The notes under the pieces were generated by a model. The model ran no database searches. It was given only the letters and a program-made list of their open reading frames with translations, and was not told the DNA's origin. 64,000 nucleotides of DNA, taken from Gonocerus acuteangulatus. Its lineage: Eukaryota; Arthropoda; Insecta; Hemiptera; Coreidae. This document shows positions 10,862-22,420 of this stretch, in pieces (position 1 is the stretch's first letter; each line of letters begins with the position of its first letter). Made by a program: the position numbers and the translations under genes. The stretch is taken from assembly GCA_946811695.1 (NCBI GenBank), contig OX328132.1, positions 60,487,151 through 60,551,150 on the forward strand, in the 5' to 3' direction.

Positions 10862-12315
10862 CACATCTGTGAGAGGTAAGAACCACGATCTATTGCAATA
10901 TAAATATCAATTACATATTTTCAGGTTTTTTAAGAAGTCTACATGAAACTTGATAAATCGCGGTGGCCATCTGTGAAGTACGTATCAATAATCGTATCTT
11001 ACAGATGACCACTCGAGCTTTATTAAGTTAAATCTCATGATCGTTTACAGATTAAACAACACATCTGTGAGAGGTAAGAACCACGATCTATTGCAAAATA
11101 AATATCAATTACATATTTTCAGGTTTTTTAAGAAGTGTACATGAAACTTGATAAATCGCGGTGGCCATCTGTGAGGTACGTATCAATAATCGTATCTTAC
11201 AGATGACCACTCGAGCTTTATTAAGTTAAATCTCATGGTCGTTTACAGATTAAACAACACATCTGTGAGAGGTAAGAACCACGATCTATTGCAATATACA
11301 TATCAATTACATATTTTCAGGTTTTTTAAGAAGTTTACATGAAACTTGATAAATCGCGGTGGCCATCTGTGAGGTAAGTATCAATTATCGTGACTTACAG
11401 ATGGCGTTCGAGCTCTATTAAGTTAAATCTCAAGTGGTCTACAGTTTAAACAACCCATCTGATAGGTAAGACTACACGATTTACAACAATATAAATATCA
11501 ATTATATTTTTTCAGGGGTTTTAAGAAGAGTACATGAAAGTTGATAAACCGCGGTGGCCATCTGTGAGGTACGTATCAATTATCGTGACTTACAGATGGC
11601 CACTCGAGCTTTATTAAGTTAAATCTCAAGGTCGTGTACTGTTTAAATAACGCTTCTGAGAGGTAAGACAATATGAACTACTACAACATAAATATCAATT
11701 ACATTTTTCAGGTTGTTGAACAAAAGTACATGAAACTTGATAAATCGTGGTGGCCATCTGTGAGGTACGTATCAATAATCGTATCTTACAGATGACCACT
11801 CGTGCTTTATTAAGTTAAATCTCAAGGTCGTCTACAGTTGAAACATCACGTCTGTGAGAGGTAAGAATCGACGAACTACTGTAATATAAATATGAATTAC
11901 ATATTTTCAGGTTTTTTAAGAAATTTACATGAAACTTGATAAATCGCGGTGGCCATCTGTGAGGTACGTATCAATTATCGTGACTTACAGAAGCTTAATT
12001 AAGTTAAATCTCAAGGTCGTTTACAGTTTAAACATCACATCTGTGAGAGGTAAGAACCACGATCTATTGCAATAAAAATATCAATTACATATTTTCAGGT
12101 TTTTTAAGAAGTCTACATGAAACTTGATAAATCGCGGTGGCCATCTGTGAAGTACGTATCAATAATCGTATCTTACAGATGACCACTCGAGCTTTATTAA
12201 GTTAAATCTCAAGGTCGAGTGCTGTTTAAACAACGCTTCTGAGAGGTAAGACAACACGAACGACTGCAATATAAATATCAATTACATTTATTCAGGTTGT
12301 TTAATAAGACTACAC

Positions 12316-12514
12316 GAAACTAATACCGAGTTTCGTTAAAATATAACAAAAACTACGGCTGGCATAATCAATTTAGTTTTTTAGGAACGGGGCAACCCCC
12401 TCCCGGTGGACCGATTTTGGTGGTTAACGAACTCGTACAATCGTTTGCTAAGTGAACGCTATATAGGTACCATGTTTCGTGACGAAAAAACAAAAACTCT
12501 GCCGGCTAACTGAC

Positions 12515-12594
<80 letters not shown>

Positions 12595-12710
12595 CGGGGG
12601 TCATTTTCGGTGTCTATTTGGTAGAATCGATAAAGATTTGCTGGATTTTTTTTAAATGCTATCATTAGTGCAACCGCAATAGCTACTTTCCTTCGGAGGT
12701 AAGTGCTAAA
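12316..12710 (+). repeat. Repeat family B, 3' part
   Basis: Carries GTTAACGAACTCGT, GTTTCGTGACGAAAAAAC, an (AT)n at about 12530-12592, GGGGGTCATTTTCGGTGTC, and the end ACTTTCCTTCGGAGGTAAGTGCTAAAA (bases 12685-12711), which folds as a small hairpin before CTAA. It matches 31905-32310 and 53430-54702. A Helitron-like class is possible, but no enzyme is present. Confidence 0.75.
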
Positions 12711-14907
12711 AACAACCTTTCAAATACTTTAAATGAATTTTCGAAAGATTGATAAGTACGCCGTGTTTGGCAACCCAATATATCTGGGCAGCAAATTTTG
12801 TTTTGTTTTTAAATAAAGGTTTTCTTCATTTCTAGGGCTCATCGCCATAGATGGGAATTTCTTAAAATAAATAAATAAAATAAGGAATATTATAGTCTGG
12901 AATAATAATTATAATAAAATAAGAAACGATGATTACTCGCGAAAAATGATATTCTTATGTAACAGATCTAGACAGAGGGTCTAAAAACGATTATTTATTA
13001 TCGTCTTCAAAAGTTAGCTTTGAAATAAAAGAGAAGAATGTTTTAAAAAGAATATGCATTTATATTTAAACATCCAAAACAGTATTTCTTCCTAATTACA
13101 AGTAACGCACCTCAGTACAAGAGACAATAGTTCATTTTCTCTGAATTTGCGAGCCCCCCTCATTTTTACGAATTATTCCAATAAGATAGTTAATATATTC
13201 ATTTATTAATATTGAGAATTAATCAAGAATACGTTTTTACGATGAATCAATATTGTTTTTAGATATAAAACTATAATAATTTTATTATTTTGCAAAAGTT
13301 TTATCTTGGTTCCGGGATTACTATATTAAAGAGGAGGTTTCTGAAGGAACGCCATTTTTTTTTTATTGTAGTGTACACAACTTCACAGGTTGCTTTTTAT
13401 TCAGTCGACAATGATCTTCCATGTAAGTAAATCAATCATTTTCATTGTTGTTTTAGAAGTACTTACTATTATTTCGCATATCAGTAATTAATTCATGCCT
13501 TCTTTCATGAGCATAACATTAAACAAAAATGTTTGTTAAGAACGGGCTTGTTAACGTTTGACAGTTATCATTTAGCGTGCATTGAAATATTTTATATATG
13601 ATGTTTTAAATGTTTTAGCTAAATTTAAGAATTAAAAAAGGCGTTACTAAATGTATATACTGATAATTGTACTAATACACTGAAGTTAAACTTCATAGTT
13701 CTGACGTTTTATTTATACCGTCCAATGATAGATAATGAGTAACTTTAATTTGGTACCATAGCTGTCCAAAGAATGTTATAAACTGTGTATATTATTTATG
13801 GTATCAAACTATCGTTAATTTTATTATTTAATCGTCCTAAAAACCACTTTTTATTTAAATATCATTAAATAGGACATTTTATTCCCAAAATTTCAAGAAA
13901 TCTATTTATCCATTTACATAGGCATCTTATTGTCATGCAACTCACCAGGAGAAGTTAGTTATTGAGGTTTCACTCACGAAAAAATGTTTAAAAGATTTTG
14001 TCAACTCTTCATTGAGGCTACCTACCAGCTAGAGTAAACACAGATCACTTTATCCCACTTTCTGTAAATTTTGAAATCACATCTCAATAAATCAGTGAGT
14101 TCTCCTCCTTCTAAAGAATGGTAGCCTTTTTTTACATTATATTAACATCTATACCACTGAACAACAAAGTGAGCCAAAGAACTCAGTTTAGATTTATAGG
14201 TTAAATTAAATGTTAATATTGAACTAATCAATAGAGTAAAGATACATTTTGTGGTACCCCAACGTGTAAAATAATGGTTAAATTAATTAAAAATAACACT
14301 GCAGTTAAAGTTACATTTTGGGGTAATCAGAAATAATAGCAAAATGATTAATTATTAAGTGAAGGACCCTGCTAGTTAGGAGCTTGAAGGCATTTTTTTT
14401 TTTAATACCAATGATTTTAATTACAGACCATTATCAAATTTAATTTTGTAGAAAATGAGTCAAATTCCTGATCTTCCTCTTATACTCTCCCTGCTGAAAT
14501 AATTGCTTAACCTGCGGGTGTTTCCACAACAGAAGATGTAAGCAATATGTTTTTTTATGATAAGATTGTAAGCACCAGAAGGCATAAATCAAGTAAAGCC
14601 ACAGTAAATATTTTGGGACAGTTATCATTCTGTTCTTTCATTTACTGACCTTTCATCTTATATAAGAGTTTATATAAATGTTTTGATAAATAATTATTAT
14701 GCTTGTTTATATAACAGCTTATTGATTTTGTATCAAATCAGGTACGTGACATTGAATCAGCTGTGTACGTACATCAGCTGTCACGTATGCAACCCTTGAG
14801 TAATTTGTGCATCGAGTGCCACTACTTTGTTGCCACCAAGGTACATGAACGTATCCAACCCATGAATCAGTTGTCTTTTTTTTTTTCGTTACTGAAGTGC
14901 AATATTT
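12711..14907. other. Mostly unassigned, low-repeat stretch
   Basis: A LINE-like 3' tail (AAATAAATAAATAAAAT) stands near 12870. Otherwise I see no matching repeat in the window and no ORF beyond about 60 residues. One weak candidate exon is listed separately. Confidence 0.4.
13372..13422 (+). other. Candidate 51-nt exon (unproven)
   Basis: A T-rich tract ending TTATTGTAG precedes the segment and CATGTAAGTA follows, so both splice signals are good. The 51 bases are open in phase 1 to phase 1 (YTTSQVAFYSVDNDLP), the same phase as the gene at 45-61 kb. No neighbouring exon was found, so this may be chance. Confidence 0.2.
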
Positions 14908-15152
14908 GAATCGTTTATTTCAGAAACCCGTCAAGTGCACTTTTTTAGATTTCACAAATTTTGGGAAATCTAAAAAAAATGTCCTAATTTTAAAATTAGT
15001 AAAGGTTTTGGTTTGGGAATACATCAAAGTGTTTTTTCATTTTATTGCAAAAACAAATAATGCTTGGAGTTAATTTTTAAAATTAGTTAGTTTTTTTAGT
15101 TTTCCCAAAATTTTAAAAAGTACACTTGACAGGTTTCTGAAATAAACGGTTC
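14908..15152. mobile_element. MITE-like element with ~45-bp TIRs
   Basis: Left end CGTTTATTTCAGAAACCC and AAGTGCACTTTTT recur inverted at the right end with a few mismatches. The 245-bp element has no ORF. The superfamily is not clear. Confidence 0.7.
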
Positions 15153-15257
15153 ATTTATGAATTTTGTATTGCAGAATTTTGGAATAGATTTTCTTTTTGC
15201 CTAGTGAAATTGTTTATTTTAATTTGAATGAGTATTGTTTCCAAATAATAAAAATAA

Positions 15258-16046
15258 AAAGTTTGTCACGAAGGAGCTGCAGAACTAAGCACATTACTCA
15301 GAGGCCAGGTAGTGTACACTACATTCCTGAATAATATGTTCAAAATAACCTATATACATAAATAAATAAAAAAAAAATGAATAGTTTTGCTTTTTTATAT
15401 TTGTAATGACTCAATTTTTTATTTAATTAATTCTTCCAGAATATTGTGTATATGAGATACTACACTACTTAATAAATGCACAAAAGTTTCACAGTTTTGT
15501 TTCTTGATCTTGATGAATAATAAAAGGGTCCAGGAATACCATGACACATAACCAGATACAACGCCCCTAGAGGTGGCAGTAAGAACCAACACTAGAGCCG
15601 GTTTGGCTGGTTAACTCAATTTGAAAATTATACAGATTAAACCCCCACTTCTTATCGACCGATTTACTTTATTTTTGAAACCATTTTTTCTCTTTAGATA
15701 CCCACAATATATATTGAGTTTCGTTAAAATACAACAGAAATTGTGACTGTATGAAAGAGTTAATAATTTGTATCTGGAGTAAATCCTTCTTTTCGAGTGA
15801 CCTACTTATTTTATTTTTATAAGACATCTTTCTCATTAAATGGTCACAATGTTTACTGACCTTCGATGCAATATAACAAAATGTATGGTCCTTTTGGGAA
15901 AATTAGTAATTTGGGTCTAGAGTAAACCCTCCATTCTTGGTGGACCAATTTTAGTGGTTAAAGAACTTGTTCAATGTATATACCTAGTTTTGTAAACAAA
16001 AAAAAAAAAGAAATCAAAAGCTCTGGCGGGTATTGTGTTAACACAA

Positions 16047-16118
<72 letters not shown>
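15258..16118 (+). repeat. Repeat family B, copy with (AT)n
   Basis: Starts with AAGGAGCTGCAGAACTAAG, shared with 53430, and continues through C-rich modules to GTGTTAACACAAACACAC and (AT)n at about 16059-16117. The usual tail after (AT)n is replaced by a Tc1-like end, so another element landed in the AT tract. Confidence 0.75.
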
Positions 16119-16119
<1 letters not shown>

Positions 16120-16127
16120 AACACACA

Positions 16128-16330
16128 CAGTGGCTCACAGTCAAAATGATGCAAGGGGTTTACGTTTTAAAAAAACTATTTTATACCAAGCCAAAATCTA
16201 TTCTGAACAATCTTTATTTACAAAACTACGGTTGGATCATCAGGCTTGAAATTCCAATAGATAGTTTAATTTATGTTTTTAGACATATTTCATCCACATG
16301 GGTCATGGATGTTAGAAGACTCCTGTGATC
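16128..16330 (+). mobile_element. Tc1-like terminal fragment
   Basis: Starts CAGTGGCTCACAGTCAAAATG immediately after the (AT)n/CA tract. CAGTG starts and TCAAAAT-type text are common at Tc1 ends, and a Tc1-type transposase remnant lies at 17345-17665. The two may belong together, with a LINE fragment between them. Confidence 0.4.
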
Positions 16331-16559
16331 TTATATATTTCTAATCGGCTTATTCTTCCAATATAGACATATGATATGACTATTGAAATCTCTTGCCAGT
16401 GCTACTTGAAGATAGATTGAGAAGATCGATATAGACTGAAGATAGATAGGAAGAGATTGAAACATATATATATATATATATAAATACACACACACATACG
16501 TATATATATACACACATACGTATATATATATAAATTAAATATGTCGGTTCTTTCTAGGA

Positions 16560-17256
16560 AAGTAAATAATTTAGATAAGCGATTTGAGTTATTTCCCAGA
16601 AGTTCTCTTAGGTCAGTGGGCTAATCTAATTGTTCTCTTTCTTTTATATAGCCCCTGCATTCAGTGAGGATATGTTTTACGGTTAGATGTACGCCGGAGA
16701 ACTGACATATCGTTGGTGGTTCCTTTGCCATAAGATAGCCATGCGTCATTCTTGAGTGTCCTATTCATCTGCTGCTACTCCATGCATCTACATCTTCTTT
16801 TATTTCACGGAACTTTTCACCTAACTCCAAACTATTCCATTCTTGGAACCATTTACCTTTTAGTGGTAGTTTCACGGCTGCTAATACATCTGTAACAGGA
16901 ACTTGAGCGCAAAATTGTCCTTCTTTTGATGCTTTGTCAACTTTTAAGTTTTCAATTATTCCACAATGCCCAGGAATCCATATAAACAGAGTTTTTATGT
17001 TATTTATTCTTAACTCATTTATTTTTTTATTTTTTTGTATATCTATGACCAGGGAGTTGTCTGGGTAGAGATTGCAGATTGCTAGGATTGATGATAATGA
17101 ATCTGTATAAATTTTGATTTGTTGAGTGGTTGGGATAATGATATTACGAGCCTTTTTTATAGCTAGTAATTCAGCTGTAAAGCTTGAACAAATAGGTGGT
17201 AGTGAAAATTTGCATACTCTTTGGTCTGACAGTATAGCTGATCCTACTCCTTCCAA
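16560..17256 (-). pseudogene. LINE ORF2 fragment: RNase H and zinc knuckle
   Basis: Minus strand: SSFTAELLAIKKA, KIYTDSLSSILAI and FIWIPGHCGIIEN are three catalytic blocks of RNase H (E, D and H-bearing motifs). After a frame change near 16765 comes IGHSRMTHGYLMAKEPPTIC and LTVKHILTEC, the CX-H-C knuckle that follows RNase H in I-clade and related LINEs. RNase H removes template RNA during cDNA synthesis. The RT upstream is missing. Confidence 0.85.
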
Positions 17257-17344
17257 TAGTTAAACATTTATGAGATCAAATCACAAAATCAAATAAAAAC
17301 GTCATATATCAGCAAACACTTCTAAAGTCACAATGAAAATTATG

Positions 17345-17665
17345 CAAAATTAAAAAGATCCAAAAATATTTTTAATTTTAGTACTTTGTAGGTAATTCTT
17401 TATAACCTCATTCAAAGGATTGGGTATGGATTTAACAAGATTTTCTGTGTAAGATGGACATATCTTCTCCCATTCCTCTTGAGGCGTCTTTTGAGATCTT
17501 CTCTCTTTGATGTTTCATGTTTCCCCCATTTCTGTTTCTAATTTACTCTATAAATTTTCTATGTCGTTGAGTTCTGATGATCGGTGGGGTATTTTTATAG
17601 TTTTGGAGTAAATATATGAGCACTATTCTCTTGCCAAATAGGAGGAATGTTTGGAATCGTTATCA
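17345..17665 (-). pseudogene. Tc1-like transposase, C-terminal part
   Basis: The minus strand contains DNDSKHSSYLA, corresponding to the Tc1 DNDPKHTS box with the second catalytic aspartate. Next come SSELNDIENL, where the family has SPDLNPIEN, and then EEWEKICPSYTENLVKSIP. The third acidic residue is changed, and stops and frame changes occur. Transposases of this family cut at TA. The N-terminal half is not present. Confidence 0.75.
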
Positions 17666-17860
17666 CTATAAATAGAAAAATTATTTATTTTTCCAAACCT
17701 AGTAGGACATGCATTAAGATTTTTTTTTCAGGATGTCACAATATAAATATTTATCCATTGTTCTCTCAATAAAATTAAGATTTCCTACCCCTGAAGCAGC
17801 CATATGCCTACCTATATTCGCAACATTTTGAAGCTGTTTAGGTTCACCATCAGGCATCTA

Positions 17861-17996
17861 CAATGTAAAATAAAAACAAAAAACAAGGAGGAAACTTATA
17901 TGTCACTAGTACCAATACATTATGTAAATTTGTATTTATTGGTATTAGTGACATAGGAGAAGTTTCCTCCTTATTCTTTGTTTTTATTTTACATTG
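17861..17996. repeat. Foldback, ~55-bp arms
   Basis: CAATGTAAAATAAAAACAAA at 17861 is matched inverted by TTTGTTTTTATTTTACATTG ending 17996. The arms include GGAGGAAACTT and GTCACTAGTACCAATA with few mismatches. Confidence 0.9.
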
Positions 17997-18945
17997 CCCA
18001 GAAGCTGCCTCCATATGTAAACATACTAGGGGCAGAACCAAATGATATCCTCCTTGCACTAAAAAATACCCCAACTGCACATCATAAACATATTATCATT
18101 TTCAGTGACTCGTTGGGCTCGCTGGAATGTCTCCATACACCTGAATACAGCCCACCCCAGATGCACTAAAATAAAAGATAAAATACATGACTTACAGAAC
18201 AGGAAAAAATATAATACTATCATGGCTGCCTGGACATAAAGACCTCGGACGAAATACGACTGCTGACAGACATGCTAGACTTGTGACAGAAGAACAGACA
18301 TACCTACCATTTGAACTATTTCACAAAGTTGTTACTCGATATACTACCAGAATCATACTAGACAAATGACGACTTGATTGGCATACTGTGACTGAAGAAT
18401 CGGCCATACACACATTACCCACAAGTACCTGATGACAAAAACTGACAAACCCAAATGCATGACTTGTAACACAGATCTTACTCTAAAACATATTCTAACA
18501 GACTGTCGGTAACAGCATATCTTGGACATTCTTCATGATCTGACAGACATACTTTCCGAAGGCAGCTCCTATATTAACACAACATTGACATATTTGAAAA
18601 ACACTAACATGTACGACAAAATATAACCAAAAGAATCCATTTCACCTTTTTTACAATAATGATGAAAACTATTTCACTCTATTAATTAAATAAATAACTC
18701 ACTAATTCTAATTTTATTTAATTTTTTTTGTTATACTTATTTTTATTTAATTTTGGTTTCCTTTACTATCTATACCTCATACATACAAACTATACTTATA
18801 TAATTGTCTGTAGGAACTAATATTTTGGAGTGGCATTGTTAAGTTGAACACCTGCGTGAGCTTAATACAGGAAGTTAAATGCTCTTTGCCTTAGATGCGG
18901 AGCACCATCATCAATAAATAAATAATATTATTTTATGTTGTAGAT
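17990..18945 (+). pseudogene. LINE 3' part: RNase H, knuckle and 3' tail
   Basis: Plus strand: IIIFSDSLGSLECL, then NIILSWLPGHKDLGRNTTAD, are RNase H motifs of jockey/I-type LINEs. Next, in another frame, THKYLMTKTDKPKCMTC and LTLKHILTDC form the zinc knuckle. The 3' region ends ATGCGGAGCACCATCATC followed by (AATA)n, as LINE tails do. Several stops show decay. It is not the same copy as the RNase H at 16.5-17.2 kb. Confidence 0.8.
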
Positions 18946-19724
18946 GCCTGATGATGACCTATAAATATAACTTAATGTTTAATCAATTTTGGGGAGCAAC
19001 TCCCCATAAATTACTTTAAGGACAGTTTTTTATCATTCAAATCCACCCATTGGAAACATAAATTCTGATATCAAAGTTAGTTTGTCACTGTTATAGTTAG
19101 TAAGTGATACTAAAGTGGGGAGGATAGGCTACTCTTACATGTTTAAGACATTCAGGTTATTTGAGACTCTTTCTAGTTTAATAAATAATTATACAGGGTG
19201 GCCCAGATAAGCGGGCCACAAGAGAAATAACTACTAAATGGATTGAAATATCAAAATTTTACAAAGGGGCAAAGTTGTAGTTCTCGTCAAGATCTATAAA
19301 ATGGGACCCTCAGAAATGAGAAAATAACACTTCTGAGCGACGGTTACCTCTTTACCCATTTTTTGCAATATATTTTTTAAATCTACTAACAACACAAGGA
19401 TGAACCGTGCAAATGTGGTTTCGATGCGTCAAGTAGTCCTCTGTAAAAATATGTTTTTATTTGCAAGTATTCCTTATCTGAAATTCCCCCCCCCCCCAAA
19501 AAGCACTTTAATTTATTTAAATAGTATTTTTGTTAAGGGAGGGGTAATTCAGCTTAGGAGAACATGCTCAGCATTAAAAATTGAATTTATTGCAAACAAA
19601 AAAAAAAAAAAAAAAAAACATTCTATTTCTCTAAATAAGAACAAAATGTGAAAACTTAAACTCCTACTTTACAGCAAATTTTCAAATTTCCCCTCTCCAT
19701 TAACAAGCCATTACTCCTGTCTTC
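18946..19724. other. Unassigned stretch with a mariner-like end
   Basis: ATACAGGGTGGCCCAGATAAGCGGG at 19192 looks like a Tc1/mariner terminus of the CAGGGTG type, with no matching partner seen. A 19-A run lies at about 19600. No coding evidence. Confidence 0.4.
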
Positions 19725-19901
19725 TTCCTAGAGAGGTTATTGTCGACCCATATCCTCAGGTGTCCCACAAGGCAGCATCCTAGGTCCTGTCCTTTACCTA
19801 CTGTACATGGTAGGGATATCCATCCGTCTACACATATAACAACCTACGCCAATGATATAGCCATCTTTTCCTCTTCCCCCGATCCCTCTACAGCTTCCGA
19901 G

Positions 19902-20530
19902 TAGGGATGTGCGATAGTCGATAGTTCATGACTATCGATAGTAATGAACTATCGATAGATATTTTACTATTTTTAGAATTGAAGTTCTCATCATCTGGAG
20001 GACTTGGTATTAAATACTGGCACGCCTGGTGAATTAAATACTGAAAAGGATACATCTGGTGAATACAACCAACTACATAATGTAGCCAGAAAATACCTTT
20101 GTGTTCCAGGCTCGTCTGTAGCCTCAGAACGTGTATTTTCAGCTGCTGGAAAAATCATTTCTGAACAGCGGACCACATTGAGCCAAAGAAAAGCGGAAAA
20201 GTTGTTTTTTCTTTCGAGTAATATGCGGCTCAAGGAGCACAACTAAAATAGTTTGAAATAATAGCACATTTTTGTGCCACTTGATATTATATTCTTTGGA
20301 AATGCTTTTTATAAATTTAAATAAATTCGTTTTTCATTTTAAACCTTTGTGTAATCTTATAAATGTACCTAATCCTGCAAGTAATAGATAATTCAATTCA
20401 ATAAAATTAAATTCTTTATAGCACAGGTATGTAATTAATAGGGAAAGCCACTATCGATAGTATCAGTAAAGTTCAACCAATAGTATCGGCCTATCGATAG
20501 TGCTGAAGTATCGACGATCGTCCATCCCCA
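19902..20530 (+). mobile_element. Non-autonomous hAT element
   Basis: Ends are TAGGGATGTGCGATAG and, inverted, TGGGGATGGACGATCG. Flanks CTTCCGAG (19894-19901) and CTTCCCAG (20531-20538) are an 8-bp duplication with one change, the hAT hallmark. ATCGATAG words cluster near both ends. It encodes only the C-terminal part of a transposase. Confidence 0.85.
20004..20246 (+). pseudogene. hAT transposase C-terminal dimerisation region
   Basis: The 80-residue frame contains ARKYLCVPGSSVASERVFSA, then GKIISEQRTTLS and a final LFFLSSN. This is the hAT dimerisation domain found at the end of hAT (BED-finger, ZBED-like) transposases. Full proteins are about 600 residues. The BED finger and catalytic core are missing, so the element depends on a helper in trans. 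Confidence 0.88.
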
Positions 20531-20944
20531 CTTCCCAGCAATTACAGGAGCACCTTGAGTCTGTCGAGAAATGGTGCAACTTGTGGAAAATTACAGTGAA
20601 CCCTGAAAAATGCTGTCATGTAACATTCACTCTTAATAAGAGCACTTGCCTTCCTGTATTCATATGCAACAGTCAACTTCCTGTACCTAATGAGGTATGT
20701 TACCTGGGACTTCTACTAGACAGCAGACTCACTCACGTGGAACCCACACACACGACTAAAAATACAAGAGCAGAATAGGAGATTTGGACTCTTACGACGA
20801 CTACTTGGACCTACTTCAAAGCTTATGACACACAACAAACTCACTATGGCTCCTTCCAAATACTATTCACTGAGATGTTTATAAGATGAGCACAATTAAT
20901 TATTGTACTATATAAATTTTACAGATTTTAAATAAACATTTATT

Positions 20945-20947
<3 letters not shown>

Positions 20948-20998
<51 letters not shown>
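20948..20998. repeat. (AT)n microsatellite
   Basis: Followed by (CATA)n and then CAGGGTGTCCCG at 21011, a mariner-like end: another insertion beside an AT tract. Confidence 0.95.
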
Positions 20999-21002
<4 letters not shown>

Positions 21003-21010
21003 CATACATA

Positions 21011-22420
21011 CAGGGTGTCCCGAACAACCAATAAAGGGAATCAACTATGGGATTATTTCTTATACTGTTATTATTAGGGACCGGATTCTTAGGTTTTTTC
21101 CTATTTTTTTTTTCCTTTCTGCTAAACATGATATTGATCGGTTTTTTATATGATTCGCGTCTTGTAGTATCATTCATGCAAATTTGGAAGAACCTAAAAA
21201 AACCTATTCTGGATGATATCACCTAAAAAACGATGGAATGACCTAATCCTTGAAATATAAAGTACAATTCAATGAACTCATTTCCTCAATCAAACAAATT
21301 CTCTTAAAAGCATCTTCCTGGGTCCAGAGATTCAGGGAAATTTTACAAGGAGTGTCGCTTCCACAAGAACCCATTTTAACACACTGGGAAAAGTGCACAT
21401 TTCTCAGATCTTCCCAATCTCATTGGAAAATTTGAATTGTCAACACTGGAGCTAAAAGATGCGATGAAATACTCCGCTATGATGTCTTGTGATGTAAACG
21501 GGTGCATCTTTACCTTTCTCCGCTTTTAAGACAGTTCTCAGGACAACAGGAAGAAAGTACCTTTCTGTAGGCAGTGAAACTCTTCCTGATGTTCTTTAGA
21601 AGTTGGAACTCCTTAGCAGAGAAACCTAAAAATGTCCTTTACGTATTTGTCTTATATGTTTTGTTTTATGTTCATATATATTTTTTTTATTAATGTATGT
21701 TTTATTAAATAATTTAATTTATTTTTTTTAAACATTGCTTTATTTCTAAAATTTATTTTATTTAAATAAATTTCATTCACTTTGTTTTTTAAATAAATAT
21801 TTTGTTGAATACTTGGACTACTTATTCTTTTTTAAAAATAATAACTCATATTTCCGTTTTATTTTTATTTGCTCATCTTTTTTTTCCTTCTCAATATACT
21901 ATTCTATAAAATAATGTTATTTGTTGTTTATCTTTATGTCACTCTATATACATATTAATTTATCAATTCTAAGTTAATCAAAATTAATAATGATAAATTA
22001 TAATGTTGGACTTATTTTTCGAACTTATTGAATCATTTTTATCACCTGAAAAAACCTAAAATGTATTTTTAAATAAAAAACCTGAAAAAACCTATTTGTT
22101 GAACCTATTCAAAAAAATTTTATTGCCTAAAAAAAAACTAAAATGTATTTTTAAATAAAAACCTAAAAAGACCTATTATGCCTGTTGCAAAAACCTAATT
22201 GGGTGCTTATTTTATCCTAAAAATCTGGTCCCTAGTTATAATATATCTCAGGTATATGCCATTTTTATGTTAATGTAGGAGAAACCGTTGTAATTGTGCA
22301 GTTACTTGACATAATTTATTCCTAAAACCTGAGTCTGTAAATATCCATCTTAGTACCATATATGTAAGTACGGAATTTTTGAGAACCAAAACCACAGCCA
22401 GCATTTCTTTATATATCTGA
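21011..22420 (+). mobile_element. Mariner-like fragment hosting a hAT element
   Basis: CAGGGTGTCCCGAACAACC is a CAGGGTGTCCC-type terminus like that of the mariner at 49120. Its sequence is interrupted at 21075-22234 and continues from GTTATAATATATCTCAGG. No transposase text is left. Confidence 0.5.
21075..22234 (+). mobile_element. hAT-like element, 1160 bp
   Basis: Ends TAGGGACCGGATTCTTAGG and, inverted, TAGGGACCAGATTTTTAGG. Flanks GTTATTAT (21067-21074) and GTTATAAT (22235-22242) form an 8-bp duplication with one mismatch. Inside, a frame at 21250-21435 contains LPQEPILTHWEKC, comparable to the PxPxTRW block of some hAT transposases. The rest is AT-rich and carries CCTAAAAAA words. Confidence 0.75.

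Larger units (their letters stand above)
10132..12315 (+). repeat. ~198-bp satellite main array
   Basis: GAAACTTGATAAATCG-type words occur at 10945, 11143, 11341, 11535, 11732, 11931 and 12119, giving spacings of 198, 198, 194, 197, 199 and 188. Each monomer has a dyad: GGCCATCTGTGAG pairs with CTTACAGATGGCC about 20 bases later, and a second CATCTGTGAGAGG copy follows. The array is interrupted at 10299-10861. Monomers differ by point changes and small gaps. Confidence 0.93.
19725..20885 (+). pseudogene. jockey-like LINE reverse transcriptase split by a hAT element
   Basis: Before the insertion: GVPQGSILGPVLYLLY, then YANDIAIFSSS, where the family has YADD. After it: WCNLWKITVNPEKC, VCYLGLLLDSRLTH and, in another frame, RFGLLRRLLGPTSKL. 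These are RT motifs 4 to 7 and the thumb of jockey-type LINEs in the right order. The inserted element occupies 19902-20530. The D-to-N change in the catalytic box and several stops make it inactive. Confidence 0.85.

Noticed and set aside
7576..12315. CRISPR array or other bacterial repeat array
   Set aside because: Units are ~198 bp with no unique spacers, and the context is eukaryotic.
12459..12665. Reading frames with IYIYIY or similar runs (also near 16000, 21000, 28500, 32600, 47000, 54500, 55600, 57500 and 58000)
   Set aside because: They are translations of (AT)n microsatellites and do not code for proteins.
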